Source: Burkholderiales bacterium
GTDB taxonomy: Bacteria; Pseudomonadota; Gammaproteobacteria; Burkholderiales; Burkholderiaceae_C
Direction of reading: 5' to 3'
NCBI GenBank assembly: GCA_016213265.1
Contig: JACRBA010000071.1
Coordinates: 1 to 64,000, forward strand
DNA length: 64,000 bases
Shown: in pieces, positions 30,150-38,351 of the stretch
Layout of the letters: each line of letters starts with the position of its first letter
Numbering within the stretch: position 1 is the stretch's first letter
Made by a program: the position numbers and the translations under genes
The notes under the pieces: model-generated
Seen by the model: only the letters and a program-made list of their open reading frames with translations
The model's database searches: none
What the model was told of the DNA's origin: nothing

Positions 30150-31244
30150 ATGACCGACGCCCCCTCCTCCGCCTTGCCCGCCCTGCCCGCCTTGACCACC
30201 CTGCCCCTGTGGCCCAAGGCCTACGCGCCCAGCGGCGCCCGCGCCACGCTGAAACAGTTCAACGAGGACTTCATCGTCACCGAGCTGCCGCTGCAGCTGC
30301 CGTGCGGCGAGGGCGAACACCTCTGGCTGGACGTGGAGAAGAACGGCGCCAACACCGCCTTCGTCGCCCAGCAGCTGGCGCAGGCCGCGGGCGTACAGGA
30401 CAAGGACGTCGGTTATGCCGGCCTGAAGGACCGCCACGCCGTCACGCGGCAGTGGTTCAGCATCTACCTGCCCATCCCGAAGGGCCAGGGTGAGACGCCC
30501 GACCTCACCACGCTGCAGCACCCGGAGTTCAAGGTGCTGAGCCAGAGCCGCCACCTGAAGAAGCTGCGCCCCGGTGACCTGCAGGGCAACCGCTTCCGCA
30601 TCGTCCTGCGCGACGTCACGGGCAGCCGCGAAGCCATCGAGGCCAACCTGCAGGCGGTGAAGTCGCTCGGCGTGCCCAACTACTTCGGCGCCCAGCGCTT
30701 CGGCCACGACGGCGGCAACATCGAGCAGGGCCGCGCCATGCTGGCGCGCGAGATCCGCGTGCGCAACCCGAAGAAAAAGGGCATCTACCTCTCGGCCGTG
30801 CGCTCCTTCGTCTTCAATGAAGTGCTCGCCCAGCGCATCCAGCAGGGTCTGTGGGGCCACACGCTGCCCGGCGACGTGCCCGACGACGCCGGCCGCCCCA
30901 CCGGCCCCCTGTGGGGCCGCGGCCGCGTGGCCACCACCGACGACGCGCAGGCGCTGGAAAACGCCGTCGCCGAACGCCACGCCACCCTCTGCGACGGCCT
31001 GGAACACGCCGGCCTGAACCAGGAGCGGCGCCCCTTGGTGGCCAGCCCCACCGACATGTCGTGGGAATGGCCGCAAGCGGATCAGCTGGTGATCACGTTC
31101 TCGCTGAACGCCGGCAGCTACGCCACCACCGTGCTGGATGAAATCATCGAGACCATGGAGCCGGAGCGGCACGCAGAGAGCGAGGCCGTGGCGGAGCCCA
31201 CCGCGCACCACGCCAGCCCAGCTACACCCCACGCAACACGCTGA
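30150..31244 (+). CDS. truD: tRNA pseudouridine synthase D
   Basis: Predicted 364 aa. TruD makes pseudouridine at U13 of tRNA-Glu. The catalytic Asp94 lies in GYAGLKDRHAVTRQ; LRPGDLQGNRFRIVLR, GVPNYFGAQRFG and SAVRSFVFNEVLAQR are family blocks. The last ~25 residues after EIIETME are not family-like, and the frame overlaps the convergent helicase gene by 23 bases. This looks like a 3' end rewritten where the accessory island joins. Confidence 0.95.
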   Translation: MTDAPSSALPALPALTTLPLWPKAYAPSGARATLKQFNEDFIVTELPLQLPCGEGEHLWLDVEKNGANTAFVAQQLAQAAGVQDKDVGYAGLKDRHAVTRQWFSIYLPIPKGQGETPDLTTLQHPEFKVLSQSRHLKKLRPGDLQGNRFRIVLRDVTGSREAIEANLQAVKSLGVPNYFGAQRFGHDGGNIEQGRAMLAREIRVRNPKKKGIYLSAVRSFVFNEVLAQRIQQGLWGHTLPGDVPDDAGRPTGPLWGRGRVATTDDAQALENAVAERHATLCDGLEHAGLNQERRPLVASPTDMSWEWPQADQLVITFSLNAGSYATTVLDEIIETMEPERHAESEAVAEPTAHHASPATPHATR

Positions 31245-34200
31245 ACTCGCGGAACAGGCTCACGGGCAAGGGCGTCTCGAGCTTCCACACAATGCTCATC
31301 GGCCGGTGGCCCTCTGCGGACTCCAGCGTGACTCGCCCGCAGGCGCGGTAGGCGTCGCCCTTGCGGGACCGCACGAAGAGCTGAAACTGCCAACCGTTTG
31401 ACGCGCTCTGCAGATAGCGCCTCCCGCTGGGCGTGTCCGGCCCCGCGCTGTTCTGCGTCTGCCAGTGGAAGCGCTCGGCACTGATAGCGTAGTCGTGGTA
31501 CGCGATGCGGTCGTGATAGCCGTCGCTCTTGTCAAGCGTCACGAATAGCAGTTCTGTCTTGCGGCTCCCGAGTGGCAGCACACCCGCCTGGAAAGGTGCG
31601 CGGCGCGCGGCGGTCAGCCAGCCGACCGCCGTGAGCACCTCGCGCACGCCGTAGCTGGCGTGCAGGCACAGCGGCGTATCTTCCAGTCCGGGGATCGGCG
31701 TGGCAACCAGCGTGGTGCGGGTCTGCAGCAAGGCCGAGAGCTCGACCAGCTCGGCGGCGATGGCGGGGTGGCGCTGCACACGCTCCATGAAGGCTTCGGG
31801 ACCCGCCGCCTGCTCATGCCGCCCATCGATCTGGTAGGCCAGCATCTGCACCCCCAACGAGTCCATCGCACCGGCTGCAGACGGTCTGCCCTGCCAAGCG
31901 CCCACCGCGGCCATCACGTCGAGCCGCCGCGGGTCGTCCACGTGCAACAGGTCGCCGAACCGGCGGCTGAAGTAGGCCTCCTCGGGCCCTGGCTCCGCGA
32001 CGATCAGGCCCGCGTCGCGCTTGAGTGTCGTCCAGCCGCTCGCCCCCTGGCCGGTGCCTGAGCGGTAGATGTCGTCCAGCTCAAGCGCCTGGTCATGCAG
32101 GAAGTCGGCCAGCCGCACGTCGGCACGGCCCCGCAGCACAACGTAGGTTTGCAGCTCCGTCTTCAGGCGACGCCAGTTCTGCGTCGTCAATGCTCGCAGG
32201 CCCTGAAGCACTTGCTCTCGTGTCTGACGCTGGAGATGGATGTGGCACCCCGGTGGCAGGCTGCCAAAGCCATTCTCGACACCATCCACCAGCTCACGGC
32301 GTGACAGGCCGCTCAGGCCAGACAGGAGGCGGTCGAACCGAAACTCCGTGCGATGCTGGCCGACAAAATCGAGCACCAGACAGCTCTCCTTGCCCGGCGC
32401 CAAGCGCAGACCCCGGCCGATCTGCTGCTGGAACAAGACCGGGCTCTGAGTCGGTCTCAGCAGCAAGAGCGTGTCGACCATGGGCAGATCGATGCCTTCG
32501 TTGTAGAGGTCGACCGTCACCAGCGCACACAGTTCCCCGTTGAGCAAGCGTTGCGGCGCCCGGCGGCGGTCCTCGGCGCTCGTGGCGCCCACCACGCACG
32601 CCGCAGGCAGTCCGGCGCGGTTGAGCCAGTCGGTCATGAACTCGGCGTGCGCAACCGACACGCAGAACACCAGGGCACGCGACCGTGCCGCATCGGACGC
32701 AAGGCGCCGCCATTCATTCACCACCAAACGGGCGCGCACATCGTTGCCCGTGACCAGGTGGTCGACCGCTTCGCGCTCGCCGGGCTTGTCCCACGGCACC
32801 GAGGAAAAGTCGGTGGCGTCGTCGCAGGCGTAGTACTCGAACGGCGCCAGCAGTTGCAGGTCGAGTGCATGCCACAGGCGCAGCTCAACGGCCGGGCTGC
32901 CGTCGGGCCTTGCATCGAAGTACGGAGTGATCGGCTGCCCGTCGCTGCGCTCCGGCGTGGCGGTCAGGCCGAGCAGGATGCGCGGCTGAACGGCTTTCAC
33001 GAAGGCGTCGAAGCGGTCTGCCGCCAATCGGTGGCATTCATCCACGACGACCGTATGCCAATGCTCGGCACCCACCCCGGCCACCAGGTTGCGGCTGGTC
33101 ACGCCGTCGATGGTGGCGAAGAGGTGGTCCCAGCGGTCGGGCTCGTGCCCGCCGGCCAGCACATGCCCGAACTCGGGGTCGCGAAGCACCTCGCGATAGG
33201 TACGCAGGGCCTGGCGAAGAATCTCCTCGCGGTGCGCGACGAAGAGGAGACGGGGGCGTCCGCCTTCGCTGCGACAGGTGTTCCTGTAGTCGAACGCCGC
33301 AACCACCGTCTTGCCGGTGCCGGTGGCAGCGACCAGGAGGTTGCGACGCCGTCCGTGAGCACGCTCTGCACCCAGTCGCTCCAGCATGTCCTGCTGGTAG
33401 GTCTTGGGCTGCAGATCGAAGAAGCTGACGACGCCAGGAAACTCCCCCCCAAAGGACTCGCGGCCGAGCGCGACAGACAGCGCCCGCCGGTGAGCCGCGT
33501 TGTCGGGGTCATAGTGCTGGAACTCACTGTCTGCCCACAGCGTCTCGAAGTGGGCGGTTGCCCGGGCAAACAGCGCCTCCTGCGCGCGTTGCGTCAGCTT
33601 GACGGTCCATTCCAACCCGCCAGTCAGCGCCGCGCCCGACAAGTTGGCGCTGCCCACGTAGGCCGAACCGAAACCGGTTTGGCGATGGAAAAGCCAGGCC
33701 TTGGCATGCAGGCGTGTGCGGCGGCCGTCGAGAGACACGCGAACCTCGCACCCCGGCAGGCGCGCCAACTCGTCGAGTGCACGCGCTTCGGTGGCGCCGG
33801 TGTAGGTGGTGGTGAGGATGCGCAGCCGCGTCGCGCTCTGACCCTGTGCTCCCCTGGCCGTGATCTGCTGCAGCACATCCTGCAGCTTGCGCACGCCCGA
33901 TACGGTGATGAAACTCACCAGGATGTCGACCTGATCGGCAGACGCCAGTTCACGTCGGATCTCGTGAAGCAGGGACGGCGAACCCTTGCCTGCGGTGAAC
34001 AGCCAGGGCGCCGACAGCCCGATCTCCGGCGGAGCCTGGAACTGCCGGTGACGCTGGACGGCCCGCAGGACGCGCAGGGGTGGCGCAATCAGGTCGACAG
34101 CTTCGGCGGAGCCGTCGGTCGCACGGGAGCCGCCTATTGCGGCGAGCCGTTGCCGAAGCAACACCAGCAGCTCGTTGACCAGCTGAAGTTGCAGCTCGGG

Positions 34201-34389
34201 CTTGTCGGTGGCATCTCCGCCCACGTCATCGAGGATCGTGCCGAGCTGGCGTGCCATGGCATCAACCAGCAGCTCAGGCACGCCGGCCTTGAGCGCGTGA
34301 ACGTCAGCGCTGCCAGGTTCCAGGTCGGCGAGCGATCGAACCAGGCCCTCGGTGAGCAGCAGATCGTAGAGACCGTCGGACAGCGCCAT
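31222..34389 (-). CDS. PLD-nuclease / SF2 DEAD-like helicase with long C-terminal (DUF3427-type) region
   Basis: Predicted 1055 aa. Order: N-terminal helical part (1-125); phospholipase-D-like nuclease domain (about 130-300) with one HxK motif, His228-x-Lys230, and GSAN; SF2 helicase with Walker A ATGTGKT (355-361), DECH (450-453), TATPER, and motif VI QQIGRGLRLAPG; then a ~350-residue C-terminal part resembling DUF3427. Only one HxK is present, so the nuclease would need to dimerise. The stop of the nuclease gene upstream is 14 bases from its ATG (GGAG 6 bases before), so they share an operon. A role in defence or DNA processing is inference. Confidence 0.9.
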   Translation of the reverse strand: MALSDGLYDLLLTEGLVRSLADLEPGSADVHALKAGVPELLVDAMARQLGTILDDVGGDATDKPELQLQLVNELLVLLRQRLAAIGGSRATDGSAEAVDLIAPPLRVLRAVQRHRQFQAPPEIGLSAPWLFTAGKGSPSLLHEIRRELASADQVDILVSFITVSGVRKLQDVLQQITARGAQGQSATRLRILTTTYTGATEARALDELARLPGCEVRVSLDGRRTRLHAKAWLFHRQTGFGSAYVGSANLSGAALTGGLEWTVKLTQRAQEALFARATAHFETLWADSEFQHYDPDNAAHRRALSVALGRESFGGEFPGVVSFFDLQPKTYQQDMLERLGAERAHGRRRNLLVAATGTGKTVVAAFDYRNTCRSEGGRPRLLFVAHREEILRQALRTYREVLRDPEFGHVLAGGHEPDRWDHLFATIDGVTSRNLVAGVGAEHWHTVVVDECHRLAADRFDAFVKAVQPRILLGLTATPERSDGQPITPYFDARPDGSPAVELRLWHALDLQLLAPFEYYACDDATDFSSVPWDKPGEREAVDHLVTGNDVRARLVVNEWRRLASDAARSRALVFCVSVAHAEFMTDWLNRAGLPAACVVGATSAEDRRRAPQRLLNGELCALVTVDLYNEGIDLPMVDTLLLLRPTQSPVLFQQQIGRGLRLAPGKESCLVLDFVGQHRTEFRFDRLLSGLSGLSRRELVDGVENGFGSLPPGCHIHLQRQTREQVLQGLRALTTQNWRRLKTELQTYVVLRGRADVRLADFLHDQALELDDIYRSGTGQGASGWTTLKRDAGLIVAEPGPEEAYFSRRFGDLLHVDDPRRLDVMAAVGAWQGRPSAAGAMDSLGVQMLAYQIDGRHEQAAGPEAFMERVQRHPAIAAELVELSALLQTRTTLVATPIPGLEDTPLCLHASYGVREVLTAVGWLTAARRAPFQAGVLPLGSRKTELLFVTLDKSDGYHDRIAYHDYAISAERFHWQTQNSAGPDTPSGRRYLQSASNGWQFQLFVRSRKGDAYRACGRVTLESAEGHRPMSIVWKLETPLPVSLFREFSVLRGV

Positions 34390-34403
34390 GGAGGCTCCGC
34401 GCG

Positions 34404-35279
34404 TCAAGCGATCGAGCGGGTGCCTCGGCAATCCGGGTAGCCGGTGCAGCCCCAGAAGTCTCTGCCTGCTTGGGCCCCGCGCTTCGCCGTTCGACGCACC
34501 ATGGGCTTGGCACACACGGGGCAAACAATCGCCTGCCCTGCTTCAGTCGGGAGCGGGACGACCTGGGAGGCACCTCTGCTTGGCGTCGGTTGCCCTGCGG
34601 CGGACTTCGCCTGCCGAATGAGTCCGAGAAGCTTCGGCCCGTCCACAAGCCTCACATTGCGCCCGCTCGCAAAGCGGATGGCGTCATCGGTGAATCGCCC
34701 GGAGGTGACCACGAATCCGCCCGTGGCACCGCGGGCGGCCATGACCCCGTACAGCTCACGCACCACGTCGACGCCCACTTTCAGCGCGCGCCACTGCTTG
34801 CACTGCACCAGAAACTTCTCGCCACCGCCCTTGCCAGGTCGAGTCAGCACCAGATCCACGCCGCCATCGGCACCGCCCCCACCGGTTTCTGCCACCTGAT
34901 AGCCCTGCAGTCGAAACCCTTCACCGACGAGCAACTCGAACTCACGCCAGCTCATGCCATCGAGAGCATCCGTCGCTTGGCTCTGCGCAACGTCGGTGAC
35001 GAGGCCCTGACGCACCTTGCGCCGCCAGGCAGACACCCCAGCAGCAACCACGCAGATGAACGGCAAGATGTACTGACCCGCGCTCGCTAGGCCCATCCAT
35101 AACGCTTGGACAGCCATGCCCGCCCGCCCGGATGGGGCGCCGACGGTCAGCGACTGCGCCGCAATCTGGTGCAGCAGTACATAGCTCACCGGCGCGAGGG
35201 CCACGCCCACCCACCACGGGAGCATCGCCACCAGTTCAACGAGGTCCTCGGCCGGACCGGATCTCTTGCGTCTTGCCAT
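34404..35279 (-). CDS. Membrane-anchored Mrr-type restriction endonuclease with topoisomerase-like zinc finger
   Basis: Predicted 291 aa. Two transmembrane helices (about 13-40 and 58-84), then an Mrr_cat/PD-(D/E)xK domain (about 108-225) with Glu120, Asp142 in GGVDLVL and the Gln159-x-Lys161 pair in VQCKQW, then a C4 topoisomerase-type zinc finger (Cys253, Cys256, Cys278, Cys284 in CPVC...CTGYPDC). It likely cuts foreign or modified DNA at the membrane. AAAGGGAG lies about 10 bases before ATG 35279. It is the first gene of a two-gene operon with the helicase and is divergent from the HipB-like gene. Confidence 0.88.
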   Translation of the reverse strand: MARRKRSGPAEDLVELVAMLPWWVGVALAPVSYVLLHQIAAQSLTVGAPSGRAGMAVQALWMGLASAGQYILPFICVVAAGVSAWRRKVRQGLVTDVAQSQATDALDGMSWREFELLVGEGFRLQGYQVAETGGGGADGGVDLVLTRPGKGGGEKFLVQCKQWRALKVGVDVVRELYGVMAARGATGGFVVTSGRFTDDAIRFASGRNVRLVDGPKLLGLIRQAKSAAGQPTPSRGASQVVPLPTEAGQAIVCPVCAKPMVRRTAKRGAQAGRDFWGCTGYPDCRGTRSIA

Positions 35280-35526
35280 GTTGGCGTCTCTCCCTTTCAG
35301 TCTCTTGGGCCAGGCTGCGTGGCGCCCGACTGCTGGCGGCGCACCTATCGGCCAATCGTCCAGGAATCTTCCATGCCGTCCGTCCCATCGAGCAAGGTGG
35401 AGCCGGCGTGCAGTCTGGAGACTCTGGAGGCCAGGCACTGACCGTACCTTTATCGCACAATCTTTGGGTCATGTCGGCTGATCATCTGCCCGGGCATATA
35501 AGTTCATCAAACTTCCTGTAGCTTGT

Positions 35527-35556
35527 TTGTTGTACTAACATGCCATGGCTTATAAG
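35527..35556 (+). promoter_or_regulatory. Promoter of the hipB-like gene
   Basis: TTGTTG (35527-35532) and TATAAG (35551-35556) are 18 bp apart, and the ATG at 35564 is 7 bases after the -10 box, so the transcript would be leaderless. The -10 box is inside the palindrome CTTATAAG. The rest of the 284-base gap back to 35280 shows no gene; a second TATAAG is at 35497. Confidence 0.6.
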
Positions 35557-35563
35557 ATGCTCC

Positions 35564-35917
35564 ATGGCCGCCACCCTCCCCGTCCGCTTCCCTGATCAAC
35601 TCCGGCAGCACCTGCGGGCGTTGAGGAAGCGGCATGGCCTGACTCAGGCCCAGCTCGGCGCACGCATCGGTGTCAGCCAGGCGCGGATCGCCGAGATCGA
35701 AGCCAATCCCGGCCTGGTGAACTTCGAGCAGCTGATGAAGTTGCTCTCCGTGCTGCATGTCACGCTGACCTTGCAGGAGGAAGCGGTGGCACCGGCCGCC
35801 ACCCCGCCCCCCGTCCGGGCCGCCAAGGCCCCGAAGCCACCCCGCAGGCAGCATCAGGCGACACCCGCATCCCGTCCCACCACCCTCGTGGCTCGTCCCA
35901 AGAAGGGCTCGTGGTGA
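35564..35917 (+). CDS. HipB-like XRE-family antitoxin/repressor
   Basis: Predicted 117 aa. The XRE helix-turn-helix covers about 10-68 (LRALRKRHGLTQAQLGARIGVSQARIAEIEANPG), as in HipB. A Pro/Ala-rich basic tail (about 75-117) ends in PKKGSW. Its stop overlaps the GTG of the next frame, the usual hipB-hipA coupling. In hipBA modules it neutralises HipA and represses the operon; here HipA is only a fragment, so it may be an orphan repressor. Confidence 0.85.
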   Translation: MAATLPVRFPDQLRQHLRALRKRHGLTQAQLGARIGVSQARIAEIEANPGLVNFEQLMKLLSVLHVTLTLQEEAVAPAATPPPVRAAKAPKPPRRQHQATPASRPTTLVARPKKGSW

Positions 35918-36993
35918 CGCAGTCACTGAACGCGTGGATGAACGGTGAGCTGGTCGGCACCTGGCTCGTCGACCGGAACGCGCACACCTTGCGCTACGCC
36001 CCGTCATGGCTGGAGTCGCCCCGCCGTCGGTCGCTCTCGCAGTCCCTGCTCATGGGCAGCTCTCTGGAGATTCAGGGCCAGCAGGTCCGCCACTACTTCG
36101 ACAACCGTTCAACCCTCGAAGGAGTTGCTGTGCTGCCTGACACGGCCAAGGCCTACTTTGACTCACTCTGGTCCGCGCAGTCGGCGGATGCCTGGTCGAG
36201 TCTGTCGAACCAGCAACGGGAGTTTGAGCGGGGCGAATTCGCGCGGGGCCAATGTCCCAACGGATCGGGCTTCGCTGCGCGCCTGTCGGCGCTCTACAAG
36301 GAGAATCTGTCGCAGCGCGCCAGGGCGATTGCCGAGACACTCAAAAAGGTGCATCTGGCCTTCGACAGCCCCTTGGGCGAGGGTGTCGAGGAGCAGTTGC
36401 GCGAATGGGGCGCCGCCGCGCTCGCCAAAGCTCGCGAGGCGCTTGAGGATGCCTACCTGCGGCATCTGCAGAGCTACGGCCTCCAGGACATTCACCCGAT
36501 CGGACTTGAACATGCCTACGCGCTGGGACAGGCAACGGTCGCCAATTTGCCCGCGCGCTACCTGTGGGAAGTGCGGAACATCCCGGCCATGCATCCACGG
36601 CGGCAGACAACGGAGGCTCAAGTGACCATCAACAACAGCACCACCACCATCAACAACAGCGGAACGATCGGGGCCGTGCAGACTGGGCCCGGGGCAACTG
36701 CACACGTTCAGCAGCAGTGGGTCGAGGGCGATACATCTGCATTGCGGCAGGCCCTCGGCGACTTGCGCGACGCGTTGGAGCGTTCACAGGATGTTGCGCC
36801 CGAGGCTCGTGGCAAACTGATCGCCGACGTTGATGGAGCCGTCGTGGAGCTTCGGCAGGAGCGTCCCAACAAGACCAAGTTGGTCGGCTTGCTGAGTGCC
36901 GTCGGTGATGCCGTCGCGTTCATAGGGGACGCTCAATCCGCGTACGACGTTGTGAAGGGGCTGGCCAGCGCGCTCGGCATTCACCTGCCGTAG
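35911..36993 (+). CDS. Hybrid frame: HipA N-terminal fragment joined to an unrecognised protein with an NNSG segment
   Basis: Predicted 360 aa. Residues 1-65 (LNAWMNGELVGTW...HYFDN) match the N-terminal subdomain of HipA and stop where HipA would continue LLPD; the whole HipA kinase core is missing. The following ~290 residues are unrelated: a helical region (about 75-225), a polar segment TINNSTTTINNSGTIGAVQ (about 237-258), and a helical C-terminus ending in an LLSAVGD...ALGIHLP pattern. Inside, AAGGAG (36119-36124) precedes an in-frame GTG at 36130 by 5 bases, so a separate 287-aa protein may be made. GTG 35914 is an alternative upstream start. Function unknown. Confidence 0.75.
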   Translation: MVTQSLNAWMNGELVGTWLVDRNAHTLRYAPSWLESPRRRSLSQSLLMGSSLEIQGQQVRHYFDNRSTLEGVAVLPDTAKAYFDSLWSAQSADAWSSLSNQQREFERGEFARGQCPNGSGFAARLSALYKENLSQRARAIAETLKKVHLAFDSPLGEGVEEQLREWGAAALAKAREALEDAYLRHLQSYGLQDIHPIGLEHAYALGQATVANLPARYLWEVRNIPAMHPRRQTTEAQVTINNSTTTINNSGTIGAVQTGPGATAHVQQQWVEGDTSALRQALGDLRDALERSQDVAPEARGKLIADVDGAVVELRQERPNKTKLVGLLSAVGDAVAFIGDAQSAYDVVKGLASALGIHLP

Positions 36994-37042
36994 TAGGCGC
37001 AAGGTCATGCACGTGATGCCCGAGCGTGCGGCAGTTCTGAAG

Positions 37043-37119
37043 TGGTAGGCCGGGCGGGGCTCGAACCCGCGACCGAGCGATTATGAGTCGCGCGCTCTAA
37101 CCGACTGAGCTACCGGCCC
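37043..37119 (-). tRNA. tRNA with CAU anticodon (Ile2 or elongator Met)
   Basis: 77 bases including encoded CCA. On the minus strand: acceptor GGGCCGG/CCGGCCT with a G1-U72 wobble, D-arm AGCTCAGTCGGTTAGAGC, anticodon arm GCGACTCATAATCGC, and T-arm GCGGG-TTCGAGC-CCCGC. The anticodon-arm sequence is like E. coli tRNA-Ile2 (ileX), whose C34 becomes lysidine and reads AUA, but Met cannot be ruled out by eye. Its 3' end faces the accessory island. Confidence 0.92.
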
Positions 37120-37229
37120 ACTGAATACACACCGCCATTGTCCCGCATGCGGGCACCCTGGGGCGTTGCACACAGCCTGCGGACAGCAGCCCCAACACCG
37201 CGCGCCGCCACATGGGGCAAGAGCACAGA

Positions 37230-37270
37230 GTGATGAGTCCTCTGCTCTGACCAACTGAGCTAACGGCCCC
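37230..37270 (-). pseudogene. 5' half of a second CAU tRNA gene (remnant)
   Basis: On the minus strand GGGGCCGTTAGCTCAGTTGG is followed by TCAGAGCAGAGGACTCATCA: acceptor 5' strand, complete D-arm, anticodon-stem 5' side and anticodon CAT. After the anticodon the sequence stops matching any tRNA, and no T-arm or acceptor 3' strand follows. It resembles elongator tRNA-Met and differs from the intact tRNA at 37043, so it is not a simple duplicate of that gene. Confidence 0.8.
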
Positions 37271-37448
37271 CGGGGCGCGGGATTGTAGGGGACCCCCCGC
37301 CCTTGTTCTGGGCCAGCGCCGGCAGCGCAGGATCGGGCCGCCGCCGGCGAATCGGTGGTACGTCGTCCGACGCCCTATCTCAGCACTTCCGCGCCGTGCG
37401 CGTGAGTGGCATAGGTCTCCCAGTGCGGCAGGACCACTCCACCCACAG

Positions 37449-37460
37449 TTGTATGATGAC
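37449..37460 (+). promoter_or_regulatory. Putative GntR/FCD operator, copy 1
   Basis: TTGTATGATGAC, upstream of the GntR-type gene, is shared with one mismatch by the site at 38318 before kdgD. It is close to the TTGT...ACAA half-sites of FadR-like regulators. Confidence 0.6.
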
Positions 37461-37505
37461 CCGACACCGCAGACACCGCTGTGTCGCACGTTGCCCTTGT
37501 CGCCC

Positions 37506-38261
37506 ATGACCGAGCTGACCCTGCCCCGCCGACGTTCCCGCACCCTGGCCCAGGAACTGGTGGCCGCCTTGGAGCAGCGCATCCAGGACGGTCGGCTGGC
37601 GCCGGGCGAAAAGCTGCCCACCGAAGCGGCGGTGATGGCGGAGTACGGCGTGAGCCGCACGGTGGTGCGCGAGGCGATCTCGCGCCTGCAGGCAGCCGGC
37701 CTGGTGAGCACGCGCCACGGCGTGGGCACCTTCGTCAGCGAGGCGCCCCCACCCGACGAGCCGGGCTTCCGGATCCGGCCGAACCAGCTGGGCACCCTGC
37801 AGGAGGTGATCGCCCTGCTGGAACTGCGCATCGGCATCGAGACCGAGGCGGCCGCGCTGGCCGCCCAGCGACGCACCGACGAGCAGCTGCTGGCCATGCG
37901 GCGCGTGCTGGACGAACTCGCCGACGCCATCGACCACGGGGAGGCCGCCGTGGCGGCGGACTTCCAGTTCCATCTCGAGATCGCGCGCGCCACCCACAAC
38001 GCGCACTACCTGCGGTTCATGGCCACGTTGGGCGACCAGGTGATCCCGCGGGCGCGGCTCGATGAGGAGTCGCCCGAGGCGCTCGCGCAACGGCAGGCCT
38101 TCCTGCGGCGCGTCAACGCCGAGCACGAGAGCATCCTGGACGCGATCGCCGCCGGCGACCCCGAGGCTGCACGCGCCGCCATGCGCACCCACTTGAGCAA
38201 CAGCCGCGAACGGCGGCGCCGCACGCTGGTGACGCTGGCGGGCAGCCCCATCCGCGCGTGA
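37506..38261 (+). CDS. GntR-family (FadR/FCD subfamily) regulator of glucarate use
   Basis: Predicted 251 aa. The winged helix reads GRLAPGEKLPTEAAVMAEYGVSRTVVREAISRLQAAGLVSTRHGVGTFV (about 27-75). An all-helical FCD effector domain follows, with the metal-binding Asp and His residues in DFQFHLEIARATHN and RVNAEHESILDAIAAGD. It is the first gene of the glucarate block and very likely represses it until a sugar acid binds. ATG 37506 is used; an in-frame frame reaching back to 37449 runs through the operator. No clear Shine-Dalgarno. Confidence 0.9.
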   Translation: MTELTLPRRRSRTLAQELVAALEQRIQDGRLAPGEKLPTEAAVMAEYGVSRTVVREAISRLQAAGLVSTRHGVGTFVSEAPPPDEPGFRIRPNQLGTLQEVIALLELRIGIETEAAALAAQRRTDEQLLAMRRVLDELADAIDHGEAAVAADFQFHLEIARATHNAHYLRFMATLGDQVIPRARLDEESPEALAQRQAFLRRVNAEHESILDAIAAGDPEAARAAMRTHLSNSRERRRRTLVTLAGSPIRA

Positions 38262-38317
38262 CGCTCGTCCGCGGGTAAACCCCGACCCCCTCCCGGTGGC
38301 CAGGATATCGTCGTCGG

Positions 38318-38329
38318 TTGTACGATGAC
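38318..38329 (+). promoter_or_regulatory. Putative GntR/FCD operator, copy 2
   Basis: TTGTACGATGAC lies 22 bases before the kdgD start and differs from the copy at 37449 by one base. Confidence 0.6.
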
Positions 38330-38351
38330 GTATCACTTCACGGAGACCTTC

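Larger units (their letters stand above)
37120..37505. other. Gene-poor stretch between the tRNA and the GntR gene
   Basis: No protein gene is supported here. It holds the tRNA half (37230-37270), the operator-like TTGTATGATGAC (37449-37460), and otherwise unremarkable sequence. A T-rich or stem-loop terminator for either neighbour is not visible. Confidence 0.6.

Noticed and set aside
32353-34440. 695-codon plus-strand frame opposite the helicase
   Set aside because: No conserved motifs, and the minus-strand helicase has complete motifs over the same bases.
31222-37030. Flanking direct repeats of the tRNA 3' end (att sites) around the island
   Set aside because: No copy of the tRNA 3' end could be seen near the truD junction, and no integrase gene is present.
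37230-37270. A second complete tRNA
   Set aside because: After the anticodon there is no 3' anticodon stem, T-arm or acceptor strand, so only a half gene remains.
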